Origin: CBDCFT01 sp965216365
GTDB taxonomy: Bacteria; Pseudomonadota; Gammaproteobacteria; Arenicellales; CBDCFT01
Assembly (NCBI GenBank): GCA_965216365.1
Contig: CBDCFT010000078.1
Coordinates: 62,001-126,000, forward strand
Direction: 5' to 3'
DNA: 64,000 nt
The notes beneath the pieces are model-generated. The model saw nothing but the letters and a program-made list of their open reading frames with translations, was not told where the DNA came from and searched no databases. Positions 10,055 through 19,468 of the stretch are shown in pieces (positions within the stretch are counted from its first letter, which is position 1; each line of letters begins with the position of its first letter). Position numbers and translations under genes: made by a program.

Positions 10055-10666
10055 ATGTTTGAGCTGATAAAAGCGGGTGGTTTTCTCATCTGGCCTATCA
10101 TGCTGTGTTCCATTTGGGCACTAGCTATTGTCGTGGAGCGGTTTGTTGCTCTGAAGCGCGGGGCGGTAACTCCACCCAAGTTGATCCAGCAAGTGGAGAG
10201 TCTGGCGACACGAGCTGATTTGAGTTCCGAAATTGTGCAAGAAGTGCAAAAACGCTCGCCCCTGGGCAAGATTATTGCAGCCGGCCTGGTTAATCGCAGT
10301 CAACCACGAATCGTCGTCAAGGAAGCGTTAGAGGAAGCCGGGCGTCACGTCGTGCATGATTTAGAGCGGCACCTCAATACATTAGGTACGATAGCGGCGG
10401 TCACGCCGCTATTAGGCTTACTGGGTACGGTTATTGGCATGATCAAGGTGTTCGCGGCCATAACGGCTTATGGAGTTGGTGACCCGACGGTTTTGGCTGG
10501 TGGCATATCCGAGGCGTTGATCACCACGGCGGCAGGATTGTCCGTCGGGATTCCAAGTCTGATGTTTCACCGTTATTTTCGTGGGCGTATTAATGAATTG
10601 ACCATCGATATGGAACAACAAGCCTTGCGTTTTCTCGACGTGATCGATGGGCGGAGAAAATTTTGA
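10055..10666 (+). CDS. exbB: ExbB/TolQ/MotA-family proton channel protein
   Basis: A 203-residue inner-membrane protein with an N-terminal segment (FLIWPIMLCSIWALAIVVERF) and two more after residue 110 (GTIAAVTPLLGLLGTVIGMIK and LITTAAGLSVGIPSLMFH), the pattern of the MotA/TolQ/ExbB domain. With ExbD it forms a proton-driven motor. Gene pairs of this kind directly before msbA are common in gammaproteobacteria, and their partner is not firmly known. Its stop overlaps the exbD start (TTGA). A weak sigma-70-like -10, TAGAAT, occurs about 55 bases upstream, so this may be the first gene of the run to kdsB. Confidence 0.92.
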   Translation: MFELIKAGGFLIWPIMLCSIWALAIVVERFVALKRGAVTPPKLIQQVESLATRADLSSEIVQEVQKRSPLGKIIAAGLVNRSQPRIVVKEALEEAGRHVVHDLERHLNTLGTIAAVTPLLGLLGTVIGMIKVFAAITAYGVGDPTVLAGGISEALITTAAGLSVGIPSLMFHRYFRGRINELTIDMEQQALRFLDVIDGRRKF

Positions 10667-11115
10667 GATTTTCCAGTCGCACCGAAGAAGAACCGCAAAT
10701 AACGTTGACGCCGCTTATCGACGTGGTGTTCTTGTTATTGATCTTCTTCATGGTATCGACTACTTTTTCCAAGGAATCCGAGCTGAACATTCGCTTGCCG
10801 GAAGCCAGTGTCGAGCCGGAGGTCACGGATCAAGACCGGCTCTTGCAGATCGAAATCAGCAGCGATAGTTATTTCTCGGTAAAAGGACCGGGGCAGAGAG
10901 CGGGTGGACTCATGCACCGCCCCAGTATTGCAACCCTGTCCAATGCCATCGATAAGGCGTCGTCCAAGCGCCGTGATCTGATTGTATTGATCCGCGCGGA
11001 TCGCAAGACCCCGCACGAGTCAGTCGTGCGTGCGATGGATGTCGCGCGCAGGCTGGGTTATTTACAACTCACGGTATCGACCCAGCACGATCCCGCCAGT
11101 CAAACCACTCAGTGA
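10663..11115 (+). CDS. exbD: ExbD/TolR-family biopolymer transport protein
   Basis: A 150-residue protein with a short cytoplasmic N-terminus, one membrane helix with the conserved proton-carrying Asp (LTPLIDVVFLLLIFFMV), and a periplasmic domain ending in SVVRAMDVARRLGY. The start is a TTG at 10663 overlapping the exbB stop. The aspartate of PLIDVVF is the residue expected to be protonated in the motor. It is translationally coupled to exbB upstream and msbA downstream (GTG at 11112 overlaps its stop). Confidence 0.93.
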   Translation: MRFSSRTEEEPQITLTPLIDVVFLLLIFFMVSTTFSKESELNIRLPEASVEPEVTDQDRLLQIEISSDSYFSVKGPGQRAGGLMHRPSIATLSNAIDKASSKRRDLIVLIRADRKTPHESVVRAMDVARRLGYLQLTVSTQHDPASQTTQ

Positions 11116-12875
11116 CGGCAACTCGAACCGACGTTTCAGGTTTTCAACTCTATAAACGTCTGCTGCGTTACGCGCTGCCCTATAAGTGGGTATTTCTCGT
11201 TGCGGTAGCAGGCATGATCGCGGCTGCCGCTGCGGAAACATCGTTTGCTGCTTTACTGAAACCGATCATGGACGGCGGTTTTGTCAACCGGGACGAGGCG
11301 TTTATCCGCTGGTTGCCCTGGTTGTTAATCATCATATTTTTTGCCCGTGGTATCGGCGAATTTGTGGACAGCTATTGCATGAGCTGGGTCGGCCGTCGTG
11401 TGATCTTCGATCTGCGCGGGCAAATGTTCGATCGTTTGATTCGCCTGCCTTCGAAGTTTTACGACCATCACTCGTCAGCTAACCTGGTATCGAAACTCAT
11501 CTACGATGTTGAACAGGTTGCCCAGGCTAGCACTTCGGCGTTGCGTATTTTTATCCGCGATTCGTTGACTACCATCGCATTGTTTTCATGGATGTGTTAT
11601 CTCAGCTTAAAACTGACGCTGGTGTTTCTTGTGGTCGGTCCCTTGGTGGGACTGGTCGTGCGTGTTGCGAGCAAGCGATTTCGCGATGCCAGCCGGCGTA
11701 TCCAGGCCAGCATGGGTGGCATCGCTCACGTCGCCAAGGAAGCATTTCAAGGTCAACGTGTGGTGAAGAGTTTTGGCGGGCATCAATACGAAACAAAAAC
11801 ATTCAAGCGCGCGAACAGTTTCAATCGCCGTCAGGCCATGAAAAAAGCCGCCGTCGCTGCAGCCAGTGTTCCATTGATTATTCTGGTGGCGGGTGCCGCG
11901 GTTGCGGTGATTATTGTAATTGCTACCTCAAGCGTAACCAGCGACGCGGTGACTGCTGGAACGTTTGTTTCATATCTGGGCGCGATGTTAATGTTGATGT
12001 CACCGATAAAACGTCTTGCGCGGGTTAACGAGATCATCCAGAACGGTGTCGCGGCATCGGGTAGTGTGTTTGGTTTAATGGACGAAGCGCCGGAACGCGA
12101 TGACGGCACACGTGAACTTGAGCGGGCGAAAGGGCGCATCGAGTTTCGTGATGTGGTATTTCGTTATGACGAAAACACCGAAACCTTCCTCGATCATATT
12201 TCCTTCACCATAGAACCTGGCCAAACCGTTGCATTGGTGGGTCATTCCGGCAGCGGGAAATCGACTATCGCATCTTTGTTATTGCGTTTCTATCGTCCGG
12301 ATGATGGTGAAATCGCGTTAGACGGCATACCCATTAACGAATTGACCCTGGCGGCGTTGCGCACGAACATTTCCATTGTGACCCAGGAAACCATCTTGTT
12401 TGACGATAGTATTCGCAGAAACATTGCCTATGGCAGTGCCGCTTCAATCGATGAGGCGCGACTGCACGATGCGGCTCAGGCGGCTCATGTTTTGGAATTT
12501 GTCGAACAAACGAATCAGGGTTTGGATACCGTCATCGGTGAGCAGGGTATTCGATTATCCGGTGGGCAACGGCAACGCATTGCTATCGCACGCGCCTTGT
12601 ACAAAGATGCCCCGATATTGATTATGGACGAAGCCACTTCGGCGTTGGACAGCGAGTCGGAACGACTGGTGCGTGAAGCAACCCAGACACTGATTAAAAA
12701 TCGCACAACACTGATCATCGCGCATCGTCTGTCGACCATTGAACAGGCCGACAAAATTCTGGTGCTGGATGCCGGCAAGATTGTAGAACAGGGCAGGCAC
12801 AACGAGTTAATACAAAAAGGTGGTGCCTACGCAAAATTGCACAGCACGCAATTCTCAAGCAGTAACGGCGAGTAA
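11112..12875 (+). CDS. msbA: lipid A export ABC transporter MsbA
   Basis: A 587-residue half-transporter: six membrane helices (about residues 20-320) followed by an ATPase domain with Walker A GHSGSGKST, signature LSGGQRQRIAIARAL and Walker B ILIMDEATSALD, then H-loop IIAHRLST. MsbA flips core-lipid A across the inner membrane. The start GTG at 11112 overlaps the exbD stop, and the neighbours lpxK and kdsB supply lipid A and KDO, which supports the LPS assignment. Length and motifs are intact. Confidence 0.95.
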   Translation: MTATRTDVSGFQLYKRLLRYALPYKWVFLVAVAGMIAAAAAETSFAALLKPIMDGGFVNRDEAFIRWLPWLLIIIFFARGIGEFVDSYCMSWVGRRVIFDLRGQMFDRLIRLPSKFYDHHSSANLVSKLIYDVEQVAQASTSALRIFIRDSLTTIALFSWMCYLSLKLTLVFLVVGPLVGLVVRVASKRFRDASRRIQASMGGIAHVAKEAFQGQRVVKSFGGHQYETKTFKRANSFNRRQAMKKAAVAAASVPLIILVAGAAVAVIIVIATSSVTSDAVTAGTFVSYLGAMLMLMSPIKRLARVNEIIQNGVAASGSVFGLMDEAPERDDGTRELERAKGRIEFRDVVFRYDENTETFLDHISFTIEPGQTVALVGHSGSGKSTIASLLLRFYRPDDGEIALDGIPINELTLAALRTNISIVTQETILFDDSIRRNIAYGSAASIDEARLHDAAQAAHVLEFVEQTNQGLDTVIGEQGIRLSGGQRQRIAIARALYKDAPILIMDEATSALDSESERLVREATQTLIKNRTTLIIAHRLSTIEQADKILVLDAGKIVEQGRHNELIQKGGAYAKLHSTQFSSSNGE

Positions 12876-13342
12876 TGTCCGGACAGATTATTCGCGAAGC
12901 AGTAAGGGAAGATTTACCTGCTATCGTGGCGTTGTTGGCCGATGACACGTTTGGTGTGCAGCGGGAACAAGCGAGTGGAGATAATATTCCGGACTCTTAT
13001 TACAAAGCGTTTGATGCGATTAGTGCGGACGAAAATCATCTTTTGCTGGTGGTCGAAATGGATAACGAACTGGTCGGCACGATGCAATTGAGCTTTCTGC
13101 CGAACTTGACTTATCAGGGAGGTTGGCGCGCGCAAATCGAAGCGGTGCGTGTGCACAGCAAATTACGCGGCAGCGGTACGGGTACGCGAATGATCGAGCA
13201 TGCAATCGATCTTGCACGAAAACGGGATTATCATCTGGTTCAATTGACGACGAATAGTCAACGCCCGGAGGCGATACGGTTTTACGAAAAACTAGGGTTC
13301 TCCGCGACGCATACCGGTATGAAGCTTTTCCTGAAATCCTGA
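12875..13342 (+). CDS. GNAT-family N-acetyltransferase
   Basis: A 155-residue single-domain protein. The acetyl-CoA-binding motif A is seen as VRVHSKLRGSGTGTRMIEHAIDLAR, followed by the C-terminal pattern RPEAIRFYEKLGF common in the GNAT fold. The substrate is unknown. Its ATG overlaps the msbA stop, so it is cotranscribed with the lipid A genes, but no functional link is established. It is intact and close in composition to its neighbours. Confidence 0.85.
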   Translation: MSGQIIREAVREDLPAIVALLADDTFGVQREQASGDNIPDSYYKAFDAISADENHLLLVVEMDNELVGTMQLSFLPNLTYQGGWRAQIEAVRVHSKLRGSGTGTRMIEHAIDLARKRDYHLVQLTTNSQRPEAIRFYEKLGFSATHTGMKLFLKS

Positions 13343-13355
13343 GCATTGCTATCCG

Positions 13356-14357
13356 GTGTCAAAGCTGTCGAACGCGATTCAACGCAGTTGGTACGAACCG
13401 AGCTTATTGACATGGTTGCTGTTACCGGTCAGTTATTTATATCGCTTGTTGGTTTGGTTACGACAAAAAGCGTATGCAGCGGGTCTGCTCAAAACACAAC
13501 GTTTACCTATACCGGTCATTGTTGTTGGTAACATCACGGTCGGCGGAACGGGCAAAACACCACTGGTTATCTGGTTGTGCGAATACCTAAAAAAGATGGG
13601 CTGGAAGCCCGGCGTAGTGAGTCGCGGCTACGGTGGCAAATCCGGTTCAAGTCAACTGGTTAACGAGGCGAGCGACCCGTATTTGGTCGGCGACGAGCCG
13701 GTACTCATTGCACGGTGCACAAGATGCCCTGTTAGTGTGGGGCGCGACCGTGTCGCTACAGCGCAAAAGTTATTGGACAAATTTTCATGCGACATTATTG
13801 TCAGTGACGATGGATTACAGCATTTAGCATTGGGCAGGGATATTGAAATTGCCGTTATTGATGGCGAACGCCGTTTTGGCAATAAACTTTGTTTGCCGTC
13901 TGGACCGCTGCGCGAACCTGTTTCACGATTGAACACCGTAGATATGAAAGTAACCAACGGCAAGGCGCTGGAAAACGAACATGAAATGACTCTGCTAATG
14001 TCCGATGCGGTAAACCTTGTCGATCATTCGAATCGAAAGGCATTGGACGAGTTCAGGGATAAATCCATTCATGCGATTGCCGGCATCGGAAACCCTGACC
14101 GATTTTTCTTTCAATTACGGCGAAAAGAATTGAATATCCTTCCACATCCTTTTCCGGATCATCACAATTTTACAAAAACGGATCTAGATTTTAATGACAA
14201 CTTACCGGTTTTAATGACCGAAAAAGATGCGGTAAAGTGCTCGGCTTTCGCATCCGAAAATCATTGGTATGTTCCAGTCGATGCCGTAATGTCTGAAGGG
14301 TTTGAGTCGAAATTTTCAGGGCGAGTTGCCGATCTTCGGACAGGGGACAACCCATGA
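13356..14357 (+). CDS. lpxK: tetraacyldisaccharide 4'-kinase
   Basis: A 333-residue kinase that phosphorylates the 4' position of the lipid A disaccharide precursor. It starts with GTG at 13356 (SKLSNAIQRSWYEPSLLTWLL), the usual membrane-associated N-terminus. The P-loop is VGNITVGGTGKTPLV (about residues 57-71), followed by VVSRGYGG and DDGLQHLALGRDIE, all characteristic of LpxK. Its stop overlaps the kdsB start by four bases. Confidence 0.95.
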   Translation: MSKLSNAIQRSWYEPSLLTWLLLPVSYLYRLLVWLRQKAYAAGLLKTQRLPIPVIVVGNITVGGTGKTPLVIWLCEYLKKMGWKPGVVSRGYGGKSGSSQLVNEASDPYLVGDEPVLIARCTRCPVSVGRDRVATAQKLLDKFSCDIIVSDDGLQHLALGRDIEIAVIDGERRFGNKLCLPSGPLREPVSRLNTVDMKVTNGKALENEHEMTLLMSDAVNLVDHSNRKALDEFRDKSIHAIAGIGNPDRFFFQLRRKELNILPHPFPDHHNFTKTDLDFNDNLPVLMTEKDAVKCSAFASENHWYVPVDAVMSEGFESKFSGRVADLRTGDNP

Positions 14358-15094
14358 CGGATTTTCACGTCATTATTCCGGCGCGCTACGCGTCGCAACG
14401 ATTGCCTGGAAAAATGTTACTGGTCATTGCGGGCAAGCCGATGATTCAACGTGTTTATGAATGCGCTTTATCGAGCGAGGCATTATCGGTTACGGTAGCT
14501 ACTGATGACCAACGCATAGCGGATGCAGTCAGCGCATTCGGTGGTTCTTGCTGTATGACTTCTGCAAAACATGAATCAGGGACAGATCGAATCGCGGAGG
14601 CGGTGGATAAATTAGGCCTCGATGACAACGATATTGTCGTTAATCTGCAAGGCGACGAACCGCAAATGCCGGGGGAGTTGATAGACCAGGTTGCAGAAGG
14701 ATTGGCACAGGACCCGGGTGCGTCGATTGCGACTGCTTGTGAGATGATTAGTACACATGAAGAATTTACAGATCTGTCCGTCGTAAAAGTTGTGCGTGAT
14801 AAAAATAACCATGCTTTATACTTCTCACGCGCTCCGATTCCTGCGCGTAGGGATCAAAGTGATAACAGTCAGCTGAACCCCTATCGACATGTTGGGCTAT
14901 ACGCTTATCGAGCAGGTTACATTAAGGAATTTACCCGGCTTGAGCCTGCGCCACTGGAGCTGAGTGAACGGCTGGAACAGCTTCGCGCCTTATGGCACGG
15001 ATATAAAATTCATGTCTGCGATGCCGTGGTCAGTGCTGGCATCAGCGTGGACACCGAAGACGATTTGAGAAAAATACGTAATGAATACAAATAA
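14354..15094 (+). CDS. kdsB: 3-deoxy-manno-octulosonate cytidylyltransferase (CMP-KDO synthetase)
   Basis: A 246-residue enzyme activating KDO with CTP for the LPS inner core. The N-terminal nucleotide-binding motif is IIPARYASQRLPGKML; NLQGDEPQMP and YFSRAPIPARRD further on are family hallmarks. It overlaps lpxK by four bases and closes the LPS gene run. Full length with no anomalies. Confidence 0.96.
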   Translation: MTDFHVIIPARYASQRLPGKMLLVIAGKPMIQRVYECALSSEALSVTVATDDQRIADAVSAFGGSCCMTSAKHESGTDRIAEAVDKLGLDDNDIVVNLQGDEPQMPGELIDQVAEGLAQDPGASIATACEMISTHEEFTDLSVVKVVRDKNNHALYFSRAPIPARRDQSDNSQLNPYRHVGLYAYRAGYIKEFTRLEPAPLELSERLEQLRALWHGYKIHVCDAVVSAGISVDTEDDLRKIRNEYK

Positions 15095-15124
15095 CTATTT
15101 TCCTATTGTTATAAAATACTTGAT

Positions 15125-15595
15125 ATGAAAAAAGTCCTATTTGTATGCCTTGGGAATATCTGCCGCTCGCCAACGGCGCAAGGCGTGTTCGAAAAACTGC
15201 TGCGCGAGCGTCAACTGGAATCCGATTTCGATGTCGATTCCGCCGGCACACATGGCTATCACATCGGCTCGCCACCTGACCCTCGCGCAATTGAAACCGC
15301 TGCGCACAGAGGTATTGATTTAAGCCCGTTACGCGGTCGCCAGGCAACGGCAGCGGACATTGAACTATTTGATTATGTGATTGCAATGGACAAAAGCAAT
15401 CACCAGCATCTCGTGTCCATCGCAAGCTCTAGTCATGAACACAAAGTACGGTTGTTTATGGAATTCGCCGACGAATACGATGTCGATGAAGTTCCCGATC
15501 CATATTACGGCGGAGGCAGTGGGTTTGATCGCGTGCTGGATATGATCGAAGCCGCGTCGCAAGGCTTGTTGGAGGAAATTCTACGAAACCGTTAG
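15125..15595 (+). CDS. low-molecular-weight protein tyrosine phosphatase
   Basis: A 156-residue enzyme with an intact phosphate-binding loop, VCLGNICRSP (Cys8 to Arg14 of the C-X5-R motif), and the general-acid loop VPDPYYGG near residue 125. Family members dephosphorylate tyrosine, for example on exopolysaccharide kinases, or act on small phosphate esters; the target is unknown. It lies 30 bases after kdsB and 10 before nagZ. It is a useful in-window reference for the degenerate copy of this domain fused to PhoU at 38157. Confidence 0.92.
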   Translation: MKKVLFVCLGNICRSPTAQGVFEKLLRERQLESDFDVDSAGTHGYHIGSPPDPRAIETAAHRGIDLSPLRGRQATAADIELFDYVIAMDKSNHQHLVSIASSSHEHKVRLFMEFADEYDVDEVPDPYYGGGSGFDRVLDMIEAASQGLLEEILRNR

Positions 15596-15605
15596 TGCGT
15601 CTAGT

Positions 15606-16628
15606 ATGAAGCGTGAAATGCCACTCGGCCCGGTTATGCTCGATATTGCCGGTGTAGCATTAACCGATACTGAACGCGAGGTCTTACTACACCCTAATTG
15701 CGGTGGCATTATTTTTTTCGCACGCAATTTTGAATCCAAGGAACAAATACAACGACTGGCTGAAAGTATTCGTGAGTTGCGTTCGCCTACATTACTGACG
15801 GCAGTCGATCAGGAAGGGGGCAGGGTGCAACGCTTTCGCGACGGTTATGTAACCTTGCCACCCGTGCGCAAACTGGGCGAGTTGTACGATCAAAACCCGG
15901 AACAAGCCTTAGTCGCAGCACGCGATGTTGCCCGGGTGATGGCAAGTGAGATACGCGACGTTGGTATCGACTTTAGTTTCGCACCGGTTCTGGACGTTGC
16001 CAGTGTTGAAAGCGATGTTATAGGCAATCGCTCATTTCATACAGATGCGGACGTGGTGAGTGTGTTGGCCGGAGCTTTCATAGACGGTATGCACGACGCG
16101 GGAATGGCGGCGGTCGGAAAACATTTTCCAGGACACGGGGGCGTTGCCGCGGATTCGCATCTGGAAACACCGGTGGATGTGCGTGACTATGCAAGCATTT
16201 GCGACAACGATCTGGCCCCTTATCGCGCATTAACCGGTCAGTTGGCAGGAATCATGACCGCCCATGTTCTGTTCAAGAACATCACCGCCGAACTCCCGAC
16301 ATACTCCGAGTATTGGCTTAAACAAATCCTGCGTGGTGAGGTTGGGTTTAATGGCGTTATTTTTAGCGATGATCTCACTATGCAGGGTGCCGCCGGTATA
16401 GGTTCGCCAGTGGAAAGAGCGCAGCAAGCACTAAGCGCAGGTTGCGACATGGTTTTAGTTTGTAATGACTCCGATGCCGCGTCGAACGTTGTAGAAAGTC
16501 TGACAATCGATTCAAAGCCTGCAAATCAGAATCGGCTGCTGGCAATGTCTGGCAAATCTTCGCCCTCGCCAATCGATGAAACACTTTGGGCGCAATCGCT
16601 TAAAACCATTGAGTCACTGGTTGCATAG
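15606..16628 (+). CDS. nagZ: beta-N-acetylhexosaminidase (NagZ)
   Basis: A 340-residue cytoplasmic glycoside hydrolase of family 3 that removes GlcNAc from anhydromuropeptides in peptidoglycan recycling. The family pattern KHFPGHGGVAADSHLETP carries the catalytic His loop, and FSDDLTMQGA holds the Asp nucleophile. The substrate-binding segment VDQEGGRVQRFR is near residue 62. The start is ATG at 15606, ten bases after the phosphatase stop. Confidence 0.95.
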   Translation: MKREMPLGPVMLDIAGVALTDTEREVLLHPNCGGIIFFARNFESKEQIQRLAESIRELRSPTLLTAVDQEGGRVQRFRDGYVTLPPVRKLGELYDQNPEQALVAARDVARVMASEIRDVGIDFSFAPVLDVASVESDVIGNRSFHTDADVVSVLAGAFIDGMHDAGMAAVGKHFPGHGGVAADSHLETPVDVRDYASICDNDLAPYRALTGQLAGIMTAHVLFKNITAELPTYSEYWLKQILRGEVGFNGVIFSDDLTMQGAAGIGSPVERAQQALSAGCDMVLVCNDSDAASNVVESLTIDSKPANQNRLLAMSGKSSPSPIDETLWAQSLKTIESLVA

Positions 16629-16751
16629 AAATTTCGGTTGAGTGAACCGAACAGGGGTAACCCAGCGTCCGATGGGTTAACGAGACGTAACCCACAGTAT
16701 AAAGGTTTGAGTACACATTTAACGTATCGAATATGATGAAAGAATCGAAAT

Positions 16752-16780
16752 GGTGGATTACGACTTATGCTTAATCCACC
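16752..16780. repeat. palindromic REP-like element after nagZ
   Basis: GGTGGATTA (16752-16760) pairs with TAATCCACC (16772-16780), followed by CTACG. Short palindromes of this pattern (xACCCACCCTACG type) are scattered between genes in many proteobacteria and can act as terminators. Just upstream, TTCGGTT/AACCGAA at about 16631-16650 and two GGGTTA-type repeats form further small hairpins. The rest of the 294-base gap up to the dioxygenase gene shows no gene; AATTAGGAG before 16923 is the ribosome-binding site. Confidence 0.45.
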
Positions 16781-16922
16781 CTACGCTTGCTATCGTGAGC
16801 ATGGGATATCGTCATTTGAGACTTTACTCATTTAGTCATAATCTCGGATTATGGTGACCACAGAGTGAGTGACCCAAAAACTCAGTATTAGAGTAAATCG
16901 ACGTAATAATTAATTAGGAGCT

Positions 16923-17858
16923 ATGGCAACCAAAAATCCCGCTGTCTCTAGTGGCAGCAATTCGCTAGAAATTCACCCGCTTTCCGTCCATATCGGTGCG
17001 GAAATCAGGGGTGTAGATCTTTCATCACGACTATCCGATAAAACCGTGATGGCGATTCGGAACGCGCTCCTACAGTGGAAAGTCGTATTCTTTCGCGATC
17101 AGAACCTCGACCACGAAAGCCATATCCGATTTGCACGTAGGTTCGGTAGACCGACACCAGGCCATATCGTTTTCGGGGGGGACGCAGTCTTCCCTGAGAT
17201 TTATTCAATTGCTAAACACCGCACCGCTAATGCAGGGAAGAACCCAATGCGTCGAAGCTGGACGGATTGGCACACGGATATTACCGCTGCAGTCAACCCA
17301 CCTGCAGCCTCGATATTACGTGGTGAAATCGTGCCTCCGTATGGTGGCGATACTTTTTGGACTAATCTGGTCGTTGCCTATGACCGACTGTCCGAGACAA
17401 TGAAAGAATTCGTCAACCAACTTCGCGCGATCCACCGTTTTAATGCTCTACAGGACATGAATGCGACAGATGATTATGAGAAACAGACGGATGAAAGCGA
17501 CCTTGTCGCGGAACATCCTCTCGTCGCCGTTCACCCCGAAACCGGGGAGCGAGTGCTTTATGCCAGCCCTGATTTTGTCAAGAGTATCGTGGGGCTTTCT
17601 CCTAGAGAAAGTCAGGCATTGTTGGAGATGTTATGGGAGCACGCAGTACAAACCGAGTTCACTGTGCGCTTCAAGTGGGAGCCGGGGAGCGTTGCTTTTT
17701 GGGACAACCGTGCTACGGCACACCTGGCGCCGGCCGATATTTATGCCACTAACTTCGATCGACAATATTATCGTGTGACAATTGCGGGTGAGCCCATGGT
17801 AGGTATTGATGGGCGGGCTTCAACTGCGTTGTCCGGTGGCCCCATCCCAGCATTGTGA
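16923..17858 (+). CDS. TauD/TfdA-family Fe(II)/2-oxoglutarate dioxygenase
   Basis: A 311-residue protein of the TauD/TfdA family, which uses Fe(II) and 2-oxoglutarate to hydroxylate and so cleave substrates such as taurine, alkyl sulfates or phenoxyacetates. The metal-binding His-X-Asp is in SWTDWHTDITAAVNPP, the distal His in FWDNRATAHLAP, and the oxoglutarate-binding Arg in the FDRQYYRVTIAGE stretch that follows. The substrate cannot be named from sequence. It stands alone between nagZ and mobile-element remnants, so it looks like an accessory gene brought in with them. The start is ATG 16923, six bases after AGGAG. Confidence 0.85.
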   Translation: MATKNPAVSSGSNSLEIHPLSVHIGAEIRGVDLSSRLSDKTVMAIRNALLQWKVVFFRDQNLDHESHIRFARRFGRPTPGHIVFGGDAVFPEIYSIAKHRTANAGKNPMRRSWTDWHTDITAAVNPPAASILRGEIVPPYGGDTFWTNLVVAYDRLSETMKEFVNQLRAIHRFNALQDMNATDDYEKQTDESDLVAEHPLVAVHPETGERVLYASPDFVKSIVGLSPRESQALLEMLWEHAVQTEFTVRFKWEPGSVAFWDNRATAHLAPADIYATNFDRQYYRVTIAGEPMVGIDGRASTALSGGPIPAL

Positions 17859-18015
17859 GATCACGAAGCGTTAGCTCACGCACCGGCAAATCCTCCGCTG
17901 CATCGGCTGCCCGTACATGTCCCAGCCAATAACGCTGGCGTTCGGTCATCGCCCTTTCCGCTTTGCTTTCCATCTTTGCCTCACCATTGTTAAAACAGCG
18001 AGACTGACACAGCAA
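17858..18015 (-). pseudogene. remnant of IS66-type accessory orfA
   Basis: On the minus strand a short frame reads MESKAERAMTERQRYWLGHV (ATG at 17973) followed by RAADAAEDLP. The TERQRYWLxHVRA pattern is the N-terminus of the small TnpA-like protein of IS66-family elements. After that the similarity stops and the frame runs into the dioxygenase gene on the other strand, so only a 5' scrap survives. No inverted ends or transposase are present. The call rests on one motif. Confidence 0.45.
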
Positions 18016-18031
18016 CGCTTAGGCTAATAGG

Positions 18032-18212
18032 GTGCCTTTAACGTGGCGCTTAGTATGCCAGGCGAAGCTGGCAAAGAATAACGGGTGCGAGTCCCGTACG
18101 GAGAAAGGTCTAGCCAACCGCTCCGGCCCCGAGTCATGCGCGGTGAATCGTGAGGTTCAACGTGAAGTCTTGACAGGGGAGACCATGGGCCAGGTATTGA
18201 GCTGCGAAAGTA
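18032..18212 (+). mobile_element. group II intron remnant, 5' part (domain I region)
   Basis: The stretch begins GTGCC and contains AACGGGTGCGAGTCCCGT, GGTCTAGCCAACCGCTCCGG and GAGTCATGCGCGGTGAA, conserved-looking pieces of the 5' structured region of bacterial group II introns. It is cut at 18212 by the IS3-family element and resumes at 19522. No complete 3' domains V/VI are seen, so the intron cannot splice. Confidence 0.65.
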
Positions 18213-18227
18213 TGAACCGCCCCGATT

Positions 18228-19151
18228 TTATCGGAGAGTGTTTAGTTTGAGTCCTGCTGCTTTGCTTGACTCGGTTTGTTGATAGTACATCATTTCATAT
18301 TCTGCAGGCGGAATATGTCCAATCAGTTCAAGCAGTCGTCTGTTATTAAACCAATCGACCCACTTCAAAGTAGCGTGTTCCACGTCGTCAACGCCACGCC
18401 AAGGTCCCGCTTTTCGGATCACTTCCGTTTTGTATAAGCCATTGATCGTTTCAGCGAGCGCATTGTCATAGGAATCACCGACGCTGCCCACCGAGGCATT
18501 GAAGCCCGCTTCGTCTAATCGCTCGGTATAGCGAATGGACAGATACTGACTACCGCGGTCACTGTGATGAATAACGCCTTTGGGTTTGCCACGTGCCCAC
18601 AAGGCTTGCTCCAGCGCATCGAGCACCAGATCGGTTTGCAGCGACCTCAAGACACGCCAGCCCACGATATAACGCGAATACACATCAATCACAAACGCCG
18701 TATAGACAAAACCGCTCCAGGTCGCCACATACGTGATGTCAGCCACCCACAACTGATTGGGCCGTGCGGCAACAAATCGACGATTAACGAGATCAGCGGG
18801 CTTGTCAGATCGATCACAGGGGATGGTTGTACGACAGCGCCTTGCCCGACGAATGCCTTCCAACCCCAGTTTGTGCATCAGCCTTTCCACCGTACAACGC
18901 GCTACCTTGATCGACTCGCGTGCGAGTTGTTTCCAGACTTTGCGCGCTCCATACACGCCGTGGTTGTCATGCCACACGCGGCTAATCTGAACTTGCAACG
19001 CTTCATCGCGTTTCGCACGTTGTGAACGCCGCTCAGGGTGGCGTTGCAGCTCTTTGTGGCGATAATAACTCGACGGTGCAATCGGCAATACAGCACAGAT
19101 TGGCTCGACACCGTACGCATCGCGATGTTGATCAATAAAAGCCACCATCAC
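18228..19151 (-). CDS. IS3-family transposase OrfB (DDE catalytic domain)
   Basis: A 307-residue integrase-like protein. An N-terminal HTH_21 region (VYGARKVWKQLARE) precedes the rve catalytic core with its three acidic residues in VADITYVA, HHSDRGSQYLS and NALAETINGLYKTE. It is in the -1 frame relative to OrfA and the frame stays open upstream of the GTG, reading FFRPGGARPQSEV. The active OrfAB fusion is therefore probably made by -1 slippage near the T-rich GGCTTTTTTC late in orfA. Confidence 0.93.
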   Translation of the reverse strand: MMVAFIDQHRDAYGVEPICAVLPIAPSSYYRHKELQRHPERRSQRAKRDEALQVQISRVWHDNHGVYGARKVWKQLARESIKVARCTVERLMHKLGLEGIRRARRCRTTIPCDRSDKPADLVNRRFVAARPNQLWVADITYVATWSGFVYTAFVIDVYSRYIVGWRVLRSLQTDLVLDALEQALWARGKPKGVIHHSDRGSQYLSIRYTERLDEAGFNASVGSVGDSYDNALAETINGLYKTEVIRKAGPWRGVDDVEHATLKWVDWFNNRRLLELIGHIPPAEYEMMYYQQTESSKAAGLKLNTLR

Positions 19152-19468
19152 TTCGCTTTGCGGTCGAGCTCCGCCTGGGCGAAAAAAGCCGCTGCCTTGC
19201 GTAGAATCTCATTCGCTCGTTTGAGTTCACGGTTCTCGCGCTCTAATTCCCTAAAGCGCTTCGCTTGATCGGTACTCGTCCCTACACGTGTACCCTCATC
19301 GACTTCTTGTCGGTGTATCCACCTTCTCAGGGTTTCCGGCGTACAACCAATTTTTGAAGCTATCGACTCCATCGCCGCCCAACGCGAAGGGTGTTCGTGA
19401 ACAGTGCTGAAAAACAATCGAACCGCGCGTTCCCGTACTTCGGGAGAATATAAAGTGTTTGTCTTCAT
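19148..19468 (-). CDS. IS3-family OrfA (HTH_Tnp_1)
   Basis: A 106-residue DNA-binding protein with a helix-turn-helix (MESIASKIGCTPETLRRWIH) followed by a leucine-zipper-like helix (RFRELERENRELKRANEILR), the standard OrfA layout. It binds the element's ends and regulates transposition. Its stop overlaps the start of orfB by four bases. Confidence 0.92.
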   Translation of the reverse strand: MKTNTLYSPEVRERAVRLFFSTVHEHPSRWAAMESIASKIGCTPETLRRWIHRQEVDEGTRVGTSTDQAKRFRELERENRELKRANEILRKAAAFFAQAELDRKAK